Positions 17,121-25,577 are shown, counted from the first letter of the stretch. The stretch: DNA of 64,000 nt from UBA11358 sp049517655 (GCA_049517655.1 JBEKRQ010000003.1:1-64000); one strand, 5' to 3'. Made by a program: numbers and translations. Notes: generated from the sequence alone by a model not told the origin.

Positions 17121-17591
17121 TCATTTAATACTTCTAATACTTCTAGTTTCTTGCGCATTAAACTTTGGCGATTCCCAAGGAGCCTTTTTTATTTGATCAT
17201 TTAACCCCCACAAATACGTGATGGGAATATCTTTGCCCTCAAATCGGAGAATGCCGCGAGCCTGAATGGCTGGTGGATTATCGATGGAATTTTCCCTGAT
17301 AACTTTACTGATTGTTAAGGTGGTTCCAACGGGAATTACATAGATTGGTTTTTCCTGTATCCACGTGATTGCACCAGTTCTATTCACCTGCCCGTATTCA
17401 TGAGGACAATCCCATAGCTCATAAGGGCCAATCGCTTTGTGGCTGTAAATATACGTCACGCGTTGCGTGACTAGTTTTTGGCCGATAATCGGACGGAAAA
17501 GCTCTCGTTGTGATAAGTTCCGATTCCACACACAACCTGAAAGCAAAAAGCCTAAGGTCAAAATCGTTAAAAGGGTTTTCGTCATTTTCAT
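17121..17591 (-). CDS. Predicted lipoprotein, unknown function
   Basis: About 156 residues from MKMTKTLLTI; an upstream Met at 17615 would spoil the signal peptide. A lipoprotein signal peptide ends in the lipobox LLSGC, so the mature protein should be lipid-anchored. The rest shows a beta-rich pattern with YSHKAIGPYELWDC and RGILRFEGKDI, not a family I recognise. The extreme C-terminus (TRSIRSIK) is encoded by a 9-nt direct repeat at about 17128-17147. AT content is higher than in its neighbours. Confidence 0.7.
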   Translation of the reverse strand: MKMTKTLLTILTLGFLLSGCVWNRNLSQRELFRPIIGQKLVTQRVTYIYSHKAIGPYELWDCPHEYGQVNRTGAITWIQEKPIYVIPVGTTLTISKVIRENSIDNPPAIQARGILRFEGKDIPITYLWGLNDQIKKAPWESPKFNAQETRSIRSIK

Positions 17592-17781
17592 CGAAAATGG
17601 GATTCGACATTCCATTGTTGTTCTTTTACGACTAACTTAGTCTATGTTCCAGAAGAAAGTTGACGTAATTATTTCTCGCAGTTGGCAGCGTTCACCTGTG
17701 CCTGTATTCAATTCGTGTGCATTCGTGTCTATTCCGCCTTCATTTCTTTACGGCGCGACAAGCCGTGGTTAAATTTTCCCC

Positions 17782-18351
17782 ATGCGCATAACCGGCGGCA
17801 AAGCGGCGCGGCGGATTTTGAAAACGCCGAAAGGTTTGGGGGTTCGGCCCACGCCCGATCTCGTCAAGCAGGCGGTCTTCAACAGTCTCGGTGCGCGGGT
17901 CGTCGGCGCGCGCGTGCTGGAACTGTTTGCCGGCACCGGGGCGTTGAGCCTCGAAAGTCTGAGTCGCGGCGCGGCATCATCGCTGTGCATCGAGAAATCG
18001 CACAAGCACGTGGCGTTCATCCAGCAAAATATGGCGGCATTGCCGGGCGCAAATTTACAGGTGCGAACGCAGGACGTTTTCACCGCGCTCGCTCAACTCG
18101 CCCAGACCGGGCAGCAATTCGATTTGATTCTGGCCGACCCGCCTTACGGAGAGAAAAACATCGGCCGCCGCTCGACTTCATTTGCGCAGCAACTGCTCGA
18201 TGACACGAATCTGCCGAAGCTCCTTGCGCCGGGCGGACGATTTGTTCTCGGTCACACCAAACGCGACACGCTGGAAATTGTCGGACCATGGCGCGAAGTG
18301 AAATTGCTCAAGCACGGCGACAGCGTGATGCGGTTTTTTGAAATAAGGTAG
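17782..18351 (+). CDS. rsmD: 16S rRNA (guanine(966)-N(2))-methyltransferase RsmD
   Basis: A 189-residue class I methyltransferase that modifies G966 of 16S rRNA in the assembling 30S subunit. It begins MRITGGKAARRILKTP, the family's usual N-terminus. SAM-binding motif I is LELFAGTGALSLE, followed by CIEKSHKHV, and the catalytic motif IV is DPPY preceded by DLILA. Length fits the family. The stop codon TAG (18349-18351) lies inside the GGTAGGG end of a hairpin element, so that element has defined or replaced the original C-terminus. Confidence 0.95.
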   Translation: MRITGGKAARRILKTPKGLGVRPTPDLVKQAVFNSLGARVVGARVLELFAGTGALSLESLSRGAASSLCIEKSHKHVAFIQQNMAALPGANLQVRTQDVFTALAQLAQTGQQFDLILADPPYGEKNIGRRSTSFAQQLLDDTNLPKLLAPGGRFVLGHTKRDTLEIVGPWREVKLLKHGDSVMRFFEIR

Positions 18352-18442
18352 GGCGCGATCTCCGTATCGCGCCCCGTCCATCTTGTTTTGTTTGGAGTGC
18401 GCCGACGTGTCGGCGCTTTTGAAAGCGGTGACACGTCACCGC
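18347..18442. repeat. Train of three hairpins between rsmD and obg
   Basis: Starts with GGTAGGG (18347) and holds three perfect hairpins: 18352-18373 (GGCGCGAT, 6 nt, ATCGCGCC), 18399-18416 (GCGCCGAC, GT, GTCGGCGC) and 18425-18442 (GCGGTGAC, AC, GTCACCGC). The first module recurs at 21521-21542. It sits between convergent genes and may double as a transcription terminator. Confidence 0.8.
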
Positions 18443-18451
18443 AGTCCGAAA

Positions 18452-19612
18452 TCAAGCAGATGCCTCTTCCACCGCTTTTCGAATTGTTTTTCTGAACTTG
18501 TCCACGCCTTGATCAAACGCGGCGGAGATGGGCAGTGGTGAAACTTTTTTTATTTTCTTTTTGAACTGTTTCAAATTTTTCCCGGCAGCCGGTTCGTCCA
18601 TTTTGTTCGCCACGACCAGGCGTGGTTTGTCGAGCAGCGCCGGGTCGTAAAGCTTCAGTTCGCTGAGCAATTGTTTGTAATCGTCCCATGGCGCGCGGTT
18701 GTCGGTGCCGGCCATGTCGAGCAGCAACACGAGAATTTTGCAGCGCTCGATATGGCGCAGAAATTCGTGGCCGAGCCCGACGTTGCGGGACGCGCCTTCA
18801 ATCAACCCCGGCACGTCGCAAACCGTGAGCCGATGGAAGTCGGCATATTCCACGATGCCGATTTGCGGATGCAATGTTGTGAACGGATACGACGCGATTT
18901 TCGGGCGCGCCTTGGAAATTGCCGTGAGCAATGTGGATTTGCCCGCGTTCGGATAGCCGACCAGCCCGACTTCGGCCATGATGCGCAACTCCAAAAGAAA
19001 ATCGCCCTCCTCGCCCAGCTCGCCCGGCTGCGCGAAACGCGGCGTCTGGCGCGCGGCAGTCGCAAAATTGCGGTTACCCAACCCGCCGCGACCGCCCTTG
19101 CACAAAACAAATTGCTGTCCGTGTTCGGTGAGATCGGCAATCAGTTCGCCTTTGGCGTGCGCATCGGAACTGGCGCCTGTGTCTTCCCTGGACAAATCAA
19201 TTTCCTGCGCCATCGCGCCGCCGGAACTGCGGACCAACGGCCGCTTGCCGGCACTGGTTTTGAAAGCCGGTTTTTCATCCTCGTCCACGAAATTTCCCCC
19301 CGTTTTTGCTGCCGAAGCCAGCCGCCAGACGAGCGTGCCGCAGGGCACTTTCACAATGAGGTCTTTGCCCGCATGACCGTCCATGCCTTTGCCGAGACCG
19401 GACTTGCCGACCTCGGCGATGAGTCGCGGCTGATAATACTGCGCGATGAGATTGTTCAGGTCGTGGTCGGCCTGCAAAATCACGCTGCCGCCATGTCCGC
19501 CGTTGCCGCCGCTCGGCCCGCCTTTGGGACGAAACTTTTCGCGCTGAAACGCGACACAGCCTTTGCCGCCGTGTCCCGCCCGCGCATAAATTTTGATTTC
19601 GTCTATGAACAT
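18452..19612 (-). CDS. obg: Obg/CgtA GTPase with an insertion in the Obg domain
   Basis: A 386-residue GTPase from MFIDEIKIYARAG, the standard start. The glycine-rich Obg fold covers about 1-210. The GTPase core shows G1 GYPNAGKS (about 219-226), DVPGLIEGA and NKMDE. Obg acts in late 50S ribosome assembly and stress signalling. Residues about 98-153 (from RLASAAKTGG to DAHAK) are extra compared with the usual direct join of PxGT and GELIADL, an insertion of roughly 55 residues rich in Ser, Lys and Gly. The protein ends soon after the GTPase core, without an OCT domain. It follows rpmA on the same strand with a terminator between them. Confidence 0.95.
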   Translation of the reverse strand: MFIDEIKIYARAGHGGKGCVAFQREKFRPKGGPSGGNGGHGGSVILQADHDLNNLIAQYYQPRLIAEVGKSGLGKGMDGHAGKDLIVKVPCGTLVWRLASAAKTGGNFVDEDEKPAFKTSAGKRPLVRSSGGAMAQEIDLSREDTGASSDAHAKGELIADLTEHGQQFVLCKGGRGGLGNRNFATAARQTPRFAQPGELGEEGDFLLELRIMAEVGLVGYPNAGKSTLLTAISKARPKIASYPFTTLHPQIGIVEYADFHRLTVCDVPGLIEGASRNVGLGHEFLRHIERCKILVLLLDMAGTDNRAPWDDYKQLLSELKLYDPALLDKPRLVVANKMDEPAAGKNLKQFKKKIKKVSPLPISAAFDQGVDKFRKTIRKAVEEASA

Positions 19613-19656
19613 TTTGGGAAGGCTGGCATTTTGCCGGCCCATTTTTTTCTTTTTGG

Positions 19657-19714
19657 GACGGCGACCCGGGCTTCGCCAAAGGCTATGCCGAGGCGAGCAC
19701 GCCGTCCCTCCCTT
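19657..19714. repeat. Palindromic element with GGGACGGCG/CGCCGTCCC ends
   Basis: About 58 bases between obg and rpmA bounded by GGGACGGCG and CGCCGTCCC (9-bp terminal inverted repeats). It belongs to the same style of small hairpin elements seen at 26451-26511. Confidence 0.65.
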
Positions 19715-19723
19715 CACACCAAC

Positions 19724-19753
19724 AAAAAAGGCGAGGCAAAAGCCCCGCCTGAA
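19724..19753 (-). terminator. Rho-independent terminator after rpmA
   Basis: On the minus strand, AGGCGGGGC, a 4-base loop and GCCTCGCCT are followed by a run of six T. It lies about 15-45 bases after the rpmA stop and should separate rpmA from obg. Confidence 0.8.
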
Positions 19754-19768
19754 ATTCAATCACGCCAC

Positions 19769-20029
19769 TTAATTCTTCGCGGCGGGTTCGGCCTTCACAT
19801 TCACGCGCCGTCCATTTTTGTCGAAGGCGATTTTGCCGTCTTTCAGCGCGAAGAGCGTCCAATCGCGGCCGGTGCCGACGTTTTGGCCCGCTTCAAACTT
19901 CGTGCCGCGTTGCCGGACGATGATGCTGCCGGCGGTGACGAATTCGCCGCCAAATTCCTTCACGCCGAGCCGTTTGCTGACGCTGTCGCGACCGTTGCGG
20001 ATGCTGCCCTGACCTTTCTTGTGTGCCAT
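19769..20029 (-). CDS. rpmA: 50S ribosomal protein L27
   Basis: An 86-residue L27, full length, beginning MAHKKGQGSIRNGRDS with the conserved KRLGVKEFGGE and AGSIIVRQRGTKF. L27's N-terminus reaches the peptidyl-transferase centre of the 50S subunit. It lies directly downstream of rplU on the same strand, the normal L21-L27 order, with a 45-base gap that holds a 7-nt repeat array. Confidence 0.97.
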   Translation of the reverse strand: MAHKKGQGSIRNGRDSVSKRLGVKEFGGEFVTAGSIIVRQRGTKFEAGQNVGTGRDWTLFALKDGKIAFDKNGRRVNVKAEPAAKN

Positions 20030-20040
20030 AAAAAGTGGAT

Positions 20041-20063
20041 GGTTGAAAGTTGAGAGTTGAGGG
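20041..20063. repeat. Heptanucleotide array between rplU and rpmA
   Basis: GTTGAAA, GTTGAGA, GTTGAGG: three 7-nt units in the 45-base spacer, immediately upstream of rpmA on the minus strand. Confidence 0.75.
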
Positions 20064-20074
20064 CGTCCTTTGAA

Positions 20075-20386
20075 TTACGCTTTGATTTCCTTGATCTTGA
20101 CCACCGTCAATTCCTGACGATGACCGATGGTTTTGTGATACCCTTTGCGGCGTTTCATTTTGAACGTGAGCTTTTTATCACCACGCTTGTGTTCCACCAC
20201 ATCGGCCACGACGCTCGCGCCGCTGACCGTGGGCGCGCCGACTGCGACCTTGCCGTCGCGATTGACCAGCAACACGCGGTCAAACGTGACCGGCTTGCCG
20301 GACTCGCCGGCCAGACGCTCGATTTCCAACGTGTCGCCCGCAGCGACGCGATACTGTTTGCCTCCGGTTTCCAAAACGGCGTACAT
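20075..20386 (-). CDS. rplU: 50S ribosomal protein L21
   Basis: A 103-residue L21 starting MYAVLETGGKQYRV at 20386; the longer open frame upstream is not used because this is the family's invariant N-terminus. Conserved blocks are DTLEIERL, VLLVNRDGKVAVGAP, KRRKGYHKTIGHRQE. It binds 23S rRNA in the 50S subunit. A hairpin (CCCC, TTTTGC, GGGG) lies about 10 bases before the start codon and could influence translation or act as a leader signal. It is co-oriented with rpmA. Confidence 0.97.
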   Translation of the reverse strand: MYAVLETGGKQYRVAAGDTLEIERLAGESGKPVTFDRVLLVNRDGKVAVGAPTVSGASVVADVVEHKRGDKKLTFKMKRRKGYHKTIGHRQELTVVKIKEIKA

Positions 20387-20747
20387 AAAATTCCCCGCAA
20401 AAGGGGCGTGATGAAAACAGGATTGCGCCGGTCTGTCAACGCCGGATTTGGGGAAATTGGCCTGGAACTCAAACTCCCAACGCACTGAACGGGAAAGGCA
20501 GGCGCGTTTTCAGGTTTGAACACCAGCTCCAAACGCGGATGATGTGGTGAAATTTGCCCCGGGCAAAAAGCCGTAAAAATTTCTTGCGTTCCCCGGTTCT
20601 GATTATAACCTGCGCTCGCACTCTTAGATTTGATTGTTCTATTTCCAAGACATGGTGAATCTTCAGGTGAACTCGGTTCAATGATGATTTGAAACCCGGC
20701 AGTCGGGAACAGTCAGGAAGAGCAAATAAGTCCAGAGACAAGTCATA
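20387..20747. other. Divergent regulatory spacer (rplU / RRM gene)
   Basis: This 361-base space between divergent genes must carry both promoters. On the minus strand a TATAAT lies at about 20601-20606, a good -10 candidate for rplU with no strong -35. A palindrome TTTGCCC/GGGCAAA lies near 20557-20571. On the plus strand the last 100 bases form a long leader to the RRM gene. Confidence 0.45.
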
Positions 20748-21056
20748 ATGAACACAAAGTTATATGTCGGGAATCTCTCCTTTGACACCGCCGAAAATGA
20801 TCTTCGGGATTTGTTCGCCGGGTTCGGCCCGGTCAACGAAGTCAATCTGATGACTGACCGTTCCACGGGCCGTTCGCGCGGGTTCGCCTTCGTCACCATG
20901 GCGACGGAAGAAGGCGCGAAAGCCGCTCTTGAAGGTTTGGTCAACAAAGAGCTGCACGGCCGCGTCCTTAAGGTGAATGAAGCCCGTCCGCGTGAAGAAC
21001 GCAGTGGCGGTGGCAACCGTTCGGGCGGCGGGCCGCGCCAGGATTTTTCGCGATAA
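20748..21056 (+). CDS. RNA-binding protein with one RRM
   Basis: A 102-residue single-RRM protein of the bacterial Rbp type (glycine-rich RNA-binding). RNP2 is LYVGNLSF at residues 5-12 and RNP1 is RGFAFVTM at about 44-51. The C-terminal tail is Arg/Gly-rich (RSGGGNRSGGGPR). Such proteins bind single-stranded RNA and are often cold-induced, mostly known from cyanobacteria and other phyla. A leader of more than 100 bases precedes it. The IF-1 gene follows 55 bases downstream on the same strand, so the two may be co-transcribed. Confidence 0.93.
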   Translation: MNTKLYVGNLSFDTAENDLRDLFAGFGPVNEVNLMTDRSTGRSRGFAFVTMATEEGAKAALEGLVNKELHGRVLKVNEARPREERSGGGNRSGGGPRQDFSR

Positions 21057-21111
21057 TAATTTGATGTTTCGTTTCGCCGGCGGAGGCGAGCAGCGCTTCC
21101 ACTGGTTTTTT

Positions 21112-21330
21112 ATGAGCAGCGAACAGCCGATTGAACTTGAAGGAACGGTTTACACCGTTCTGCCCGGAACCATGTTTCGGGTCAGGCTGGACAACCAGCA
21201 CGAAGTTCTGGCCCACATGTCCGGTAAAATGCGCAAACATTTCGTGCGGCTGACCATCGGCGACCGCGTGCGATTGGAAATGTCGCCTTACGATCTGACC
21301 AAGGCGCGCATCACCTATCGGCTCCACTGA
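21112..21330 (+). CDS. infA: Translation initiation factor IF-1
   Basis: A 72-residue IF-1 (S1/OB fold) from the Met at 21112, giving the normal length; another Met at 21064 would add 16 atypical residues. Conserved features are IELEGTVYTVLPGTMFRVRL, HMSGKMRKHFVR and GDRVRLEMSPYDL. IF-1 occupies the 30S A site during initiation. Its place right after an RRM gene, rather than in a ribosomal operon, is noteworthy and suggests both are expressed in translation-related stress. Confidence 0.95.
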   Translation: MSSEQPIELEGTVYTVLPGTMFRVRLDNQHEVLAHMSGKMRKHFVRLTIGDRVRLEMSPYDLTKARITYRLH

Positions 21331-21757
21331 TGAATGGGAGTTTCGCGTGAAGAACGCGAAGATGCAAAGCCGCGAAGCGGCGATGGAAATTAGCCAGCCA
21401 CGCAGTGGCTGGTGGAGTGGGCAAAAGAATTCCGTGCCGCGAGGCACGATGGAACCAAATTTGGAATGTGCGGACGTGTCCGCGCAAAAAAGGCAGGGCT
21501 CGCTGTCCCCAGCGAGCCGTGGCGCGATGCGGAGATCGCGCCCTACCAAAAGACACATTTTCTTCATCCGCAACTTGAGCTGCTTGGGAAGCGGCGAAAG
21601 GAATTTGCCGAAGGCAAAGGCCCGCGAGAGCCGAGCGAGGGGGCGCGAGCGAGTCTATTTCACGGATTTTCGCCGATGAATGGGAATTTCGCGCGAGGAA
21701 CGCGAAGAGCACAAAGGGAGAATCATTTTCCAAATTCTTCGCAACCGTTGCCCCGCC
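21331..21757. repeat. 427-bp hairpin train, no gene
   Basis: A mosaic of perfect short hairpins: 21369-21381 (GCCGC/GCGGC), 21394-21412 (CCAGCCAC, GCA, GTGGCTGG), 21433-21448 (CGTGCC, GCGA, GGCACG), 21470-21483 (GCGGAC, GT, GTCCGC), 21497-21518 (GGCTCGCT, 6 nt, AGCGAGCC) and 21521-21542 (GGCGCGAT, 6 nt, ATCGCGCC), the last ending in CCCTACC at 21547. Stretches of 8-9-nt repeats of the GAAGAACGC type lie at both borders (about 21342-21360 and 21690-21716). No coding frame is credible. Confidence 0.85.
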
Positions 21758-22123
21758 TTAGAGTGAAAGTTTTTTGGCCGCCTCCGCCATGTTCTTGCAA
21801 GTGACCACCTGCGGCTGATGCCGGTAATGGAAGAGCGTCAGGATATTCAGCCCGATGTCCTTGTTCGGATCGGGAATGACGCGCACCATCATGCCCACAC
21901 CGCTTTGGTCAATCAATTCCATGATCCGGCCGATCTCCGTCGTGCAAGCGGGATCCATGGACTCCAACCGGCCAAAGTCCGCCAGGACAAGGAAGCCCGG
22001 CGGCAAATCCGCCAACAACGTTTTGATGTCCTCCCGGCCGCGCTTAAGCTCCTCCGGTTTTATGTGCTGGATGTAACTCAAGTGCAGCAACCGTTTTGCC
22101 TTGTTCGACGTGACCAGAAACAT
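21758..22123 (-). CDS. STAS-like domain protein
   Basis: A 121-residue protein from the ATG at 22123, which has AGGG eight bases upstream; a GTG at 22132 is an alternative. The pattern resembles SpoIIAA/STAS-like folds: an N-terminal strand pair (FLVTSNKAKRLLHLSY), a helix (KPEELKRGREDIKTLLADL), a central strand FLVLADFGRLESMD, a helix TTEIGRIMELID and a strand GMMVRVIP. No clear phosphorylatable Ser sits at the usual place. It may be a small regulatory or anti-anti-sigma-like protein. There is no partner kinase nearby. Confidence 0.6.
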   Translation of the reverse strand: MFLVTSNKAKRLLHLSYIQHIKPEELKRGREDIKTLLADLPPGFLVLADFGRLESMDPACTTEIGRIMELIDQSGVGMMVRVIPDPNKDIGLNILTLFHYRHQPQVVTCKNMAEAAKKLSL

Positions 22124-22245
22124 GGGAATCACCCTAGCTGGTCTTCAATGGAAATTCGAGCGAATTACCGCCAAGAGCCAAGTCGTGTCAAAGTTTTCAG
22201 GTTGCCTGGGTTGTTCAAATCCAAGTCATTTCAATCGGGAAGGAC

Positions 22246-24135
22246 TTACTGTGGCGGCGGGCCGGCTTCGGGCACGGTGCGGTAGAAGCGAGCCGGGTTC
22301 GTCGCAGCGTCCGGGTCCACGAAGTCCATGCTGCCGTTGACGACTTGGTTGGTGCAGATGGGCGTCCAGTGAATCAGGTCGGTAGAATACTCGACATGGA
22401 ACCACGCGCCGTCCGGGCCGGCGGCGCTGACGTTGAAGGCAGCGCCGGGCATCAGGCCGGTGACGGGCCGCGGTGACTGGCTGTCGAGAATGATGGCGGC
22501 GGCGGACGACGGGAAGCCGACCAGATAGTTGGTGCCCGGAGCGAGCTTGAGGATGACGGTGCTGGTGATGTCCGGCGGTCCGTCATCGAGCGGCACGATG
22601 GTGATGGCCGCGCGGCATTCACCGGCCGGGATGGTCACGAGGCCCGGCAACGCGACGTAATCGATGCCGTTGGTGGCGGTGCCGCCGATGGCGTAGGCCA
22701 CGTCGAGGTCGTCGTTGGTGGCGCCACAACGGAACACGGTAAAGGTGGCGTCCTTGGGGCCGCAGTTGGTGTAGGGCCGGTAGGTGGCGTTGGCCGCGAA
22801 CCAATTGCTCCACGTTGACACGGGATTGACCAGACCGAGCCACGGCCAGCAATTGGTGCCTTCAATGGCGATGGGGTCGGTGGTGACGATGCTGACAACG
22901 GGCGGCCGGTTGGTGGACGGCGGCGGCGACGGCAGGATGCTGATGAGCACCGGGGCGGAAACGGTGGATGCGCCGCCGTTGTCGGTGGGCTTGGCGGTCA
23001 GGGCGATATTGGTTCCCAATGGCGGATTGGTCCAGACCAGTTCCCAGTAGTTTGTGGGCACGACAATCAGGATGGGCGGTTGAACGGGGCCGGGCGGAAG
23101 CGGCGGCGGCACGGCGTTCACCCGGTGGCCAAAGCCGAGGCTGGTGCTGCCGGCGAAAAATTCAACGGTCGTCACGAAGCCATCGGGATCGGCGGCGTAG
23201 GCGTAAACGGGAATGTTCACCGGGGCGCGGAAGACGGAGCCGTTGGGCGGACTGGTAATGCGCACGACGGGCGGAAGATTGGTCCCTGGCGGTGGCGGGG
23301 TGTTATCAGCGATATAAACGATCGCTTCGCTTGGCGACCCGACCAGATAACAACCGGGCGGAGGTGGATAAATGGCAATACAGATGGGTGGTAGAACTCG
23401 CAAGACGACGGTTTCAGTTCCCTCAACGAGGTTGTCGAAGAGCGGATTGACGATAACGTCCGCCGAGTAAGCGCCCGCAGGGATGACCACGGTGTTTAAC
23501 AGCATTGTGTAATCCACGCCGTTGCTTGCCGTGCCACCTAAGGAATAATAGACCTGCAAGGCATCGTTGGTGTCGCCCGTGCGGTAAATTGTAAAGATGC
23601 CCGGATCAATTACGGTCAAAACACCCGGCTCAGATGCATTGGGATCAGTCGCAACCACGGTAACCACTGGCTGGAGATTGCTGATACTAGGCGGCGTGAT
23701 ATAAACGGTCGCATTGCTGGGCGAACCAATGGAATAATTGACCGGGATCATGAGCGGCGACGGGCACAAGTCCACTGTGACTGTCCTGATGTCCGTTTGC
23801 CCCAAATTGATAGGGTTGATGACGATGGTGTTGGACATGACGCCGGCGGGGAGCGAAACAAAGTTGCCGATGGTCTGGTAATCCACGCCATTGGATGCGG
23901 TGCCGCTGATGCAGCAATACACGTTGAGCACGGGTGCGGGATTGCCGGAACGAAAGACGGTAAAGACGGCGGGGTCGCCAGTCCAGGTGCCATGGACATC
24001 GGTCGCCTGAATGGTGACGACGGGAATGACATTACTGGTGGCTGTTTGCGCGAAAGCGGCGGAGGCAAGCGTCAGCAACAAACAAAATGCGGGGAAGAAT
24101 CCTTTTGCCAGTGAGGTCGGATGAATCGTTTTCAT
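22246..24135 (-). CDS. Secreted protein with Calx-beta and Ig-like domains
   Basis: A 629-residue exported protein with a signal peptide (KGFFPAFCLLLTLASAAFA). It has three Calx-beta-like repeats, each marked by a GTASNGVDY-type motif (GTASNGVDYQTI, GTASNGVDYTML, GTATNGIDYVAL) followed by IPAG and a hydrophobic strand. Between repeats 2 and 3 there is a Pro-rich linker and an Ig-like segment (VRITSPPNGSVFRAP, DPDGFVTTVEFF). The C-terminal domain (DLIHWTPICTNQ, ARFYRTV) is a module common in verrucomicrobial secreted proteins. Calx-beta domains bind calcium. A surface adhesion or matrix role is likely; the ligand is unknown. Confidence 0.85.
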   Translation of the reverse strand: MKTIHPTSLAKGFFPAFCLLLTLASAAFAQTATSNVIPVVTIQATDVHGTWTGDPAVFTVFRSGNPAPVLNVYCCISGTASNGVDYQTIGNFVSLPAGVMSNTIVINPINLGQTDIRTVTVDLCPSPLMIPVNYSIGSPSNATVYITPPSISNLQPVVTVVATDPNASEPGVLTVIDPGIFTIYRTGDTNDALQVYYSLGGTASNGVDYTMLLNTVVIPAGAYSADVIVNPLFDNLVEGTETVVLRVLPPICIAIYPPPPGCYLVGSPSEAIVYIADNTPPPPGTNLPPVVRITSPPNGSVFRAPVNIPVYAYAADPDGFVTTVEFFAGSTSLGFGHRVNAVPPPLPPGPVQPPILIVVPTNYWELVWTNPPLGTNIALTAKPTDNGGASTVSAPVLISILPSPPPSTNRPPVVSIVTTDPIAIEGTNCWPWLGLVNPVSTWSNWFAANATYRPYTNCGPKDATFTVFRCGATNDDLDVAYAIGGTATNGIDYVALPGLVTIPAGECRAAITIVPLDDGPPDITSTVILKLAPGTNYLVGFPSSAAAIILDSQSPRPVTGLMPGAAFNVSAAGPDGAWFHVEYSTDLIHWTPICTNQVVNGSMDFVDPDAATNPARFYRTVPEAGPPPQ

Positions 24136-24240
24136 ACGACAAAGCTTTTTAGTTTTTTACGTTAAAATGGCCGATTTACCAAAAGCAATCCAAACGCAAG
24201 TCGCCGGAAAAGTCAAGGGTCCTCATTTTGAGGTAGTGTC

Positions 24241-24696
24241 CTAATTTAGATAAACCAAAGTAAAAATAGCTTTGGCTGAGGTGCGAGGATGGTGTCGAGT
24301 TTGATAGGATTCGAATATGGTTTCAGATTCAGGATTAAAGCGCCAACGGGACTCATTGACCGACCGTTCGCAGAATAAAGTCAAATCCGCTTGTATATTT
24401 ATTCTTTCCAAAACGTCCAAAACGATGAAGCAGTCGAGGAAAATTGGGGGAATAGATTCTTGAATCCTGCTTTTTAAGTCCACGAATTTCACTTGCTGCA
24501 AATACGTTCTCCCCATTCGGGGAGTTGAAAGGTGATTATCTACCTCAATATGCGTTCCTCCAATTAACGAGATTAAATCCTTAGCCAAGGACGATTTGCC
24601 GCTTCCCATTGCGCCGTGAATACCTATCAATCTACACTTCCGTAATAAATCCAATAATTCTTGATCGGGATGATTTGGGATTCTCTTAAACGTCAT
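24241..24696 (-). CDS. Small P-loop NTPase/kinase-like protein
   Basis: A 151-residue protein with a clear Walker A motif GAMGSGKSSLA near residue 29 and a Walker B-like strand FLDCFIVLDVLE. The pattern resembles uridine kinase or adenylate kinase-type phosphotransferases, including an acidic HIEVDNHLS after helix 2. The C-terminus is short for those enzymes. The region is AT-rich compared with its neighbours, suggesting recent acquisition. No partner gene is visible. The substrate cannot be assigned. Confidence 0.6.
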   Translation of the reverse strand: MTFKRIPNHPDQELLDLLRKCRLIGIHGAMGSGKSSLAKDLISLIGGTHIEVDNHLSTPRMGRTYLQQVKFVDLKSRIQESIPPIFLDCFIVLDVLERINIQADLTLFCERSVNESRWRFNPESETIFESYQTRHHPRTSAKAIFTLVYLN

Positions 24697-24851
24697 TGTT
24701 TTTTCCTTACATCCTTGATGATTTGAACCCGCACAGCAGTTTCGGCTGATACGACTGGCGGGATTTCCAGCACGGCAACGAATCGGGTGCGTTCGTCATT
24801 GTCAGCTTGTCCACATTTTATCAATTAGCGGGCTGGCAGCCCACACTCCAA

Positions 24852-25577
24852 TCAGTGATGCCAGCCGCCACCATGATGACCGCCGCCACCGTGCTGCCAG
24901 CCACCACCGCCATGCCAACCACCACGATAGCCGCCGCCATAATAACCGCCCCAGCCAAACGAAAACGACACCGCCGGATAAGGCCAGCCGTAGTAGCCGT
25001 AGTAAGGATAGTAGTATGGTTGGTAGTAATAGGCGTTGTAATCATACGTTTGCGTATCGGGAATGACATAGACCGTCTGAGGCGGAGCCGTTTGGACATA
25101 AGAAACCGTGGGTTGCGTGACGACGGTTGCAGTTTGGGCGCTGTAAGTGTCCGTGTTGGCCGGCTGTGATGTCGCAGTCTGCGCGGTGGTCTGTGCCGTC
25201 TGCGCGCGCTGGTTGAGCATGGCGTTGATGACGTCGGAGGAAACGCCTTGCTGCTTCAAATAAATGATTTGGGCTGTGTCCAGACCGTAGTTGTTTCCTG
25301 AATTCCGGATGTAAGTGATGATGGTGCTGTCGCCGACTTTCGCCTGCGAAAGTTGCAAAACCTGCGGCACGCCGTAGGATAATTGCGGCACGGACTGATT
25401 CGCGACTGCCGGTTGGGCGGCCGGAGTGGTGGCTGCCGGTTGAGCAGCGGCGGGCGCGGCCTGGCTGGCGGTTGTGGCAGTGGAGGAATCCTGCGCCACG
25501 GCGTTCCCTGCCAAAAGTGAAACCGCTGCGATGGCGGTGATTGTCAGAACCAGACTTTGAAAGCTTCGAGTTTTCAT
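24852..25577 (-). CDS. Exported low-complexity protein rich in Tyr, Gly and His
   Basis: A 241-residue protein with a signal peptide (FQSLVLTITAIAAVSLLAG then NAVA). An Ala/Gln/Pro-rich segment is followed by a small folded region (about 70-120; VLQLSQAKVGDSTIITYI, IIYLKQQGVSSDVINAML) that resembles short helical modules in other verrucomicrobial exported proteins. It then has a Thr/Gln linker, a Tyr-rich stretch (about 180-200) and a Gly/His/Trp-rich tail ending GHHGGGWHH. The tail could bind metals or be cross-linked. The function is unknown. Confidence 0.7.
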   Translation of the reverse strand: MKTRSFQSLVLTITAIAAVSLLAGNAVAQDSSTATTASQAAPAAAQPAATTPAAQPAVANQSVPQLSYGVPQVLQLSQAKVGDSTIITYIRNSGNNYGLDTAQIIYLKQQGVSSDVINAMLNQRAQTAQTTAQTATSQPANTDTYSAQTATVVTQPTVSYVQTAPPQTVYVIPDTQTYDYNAYYYQPYYYPYYGYYGWPYPAVSFSFGWGGYYGGGYRGGWHGGGGWQHGGGGHHGGGWHH

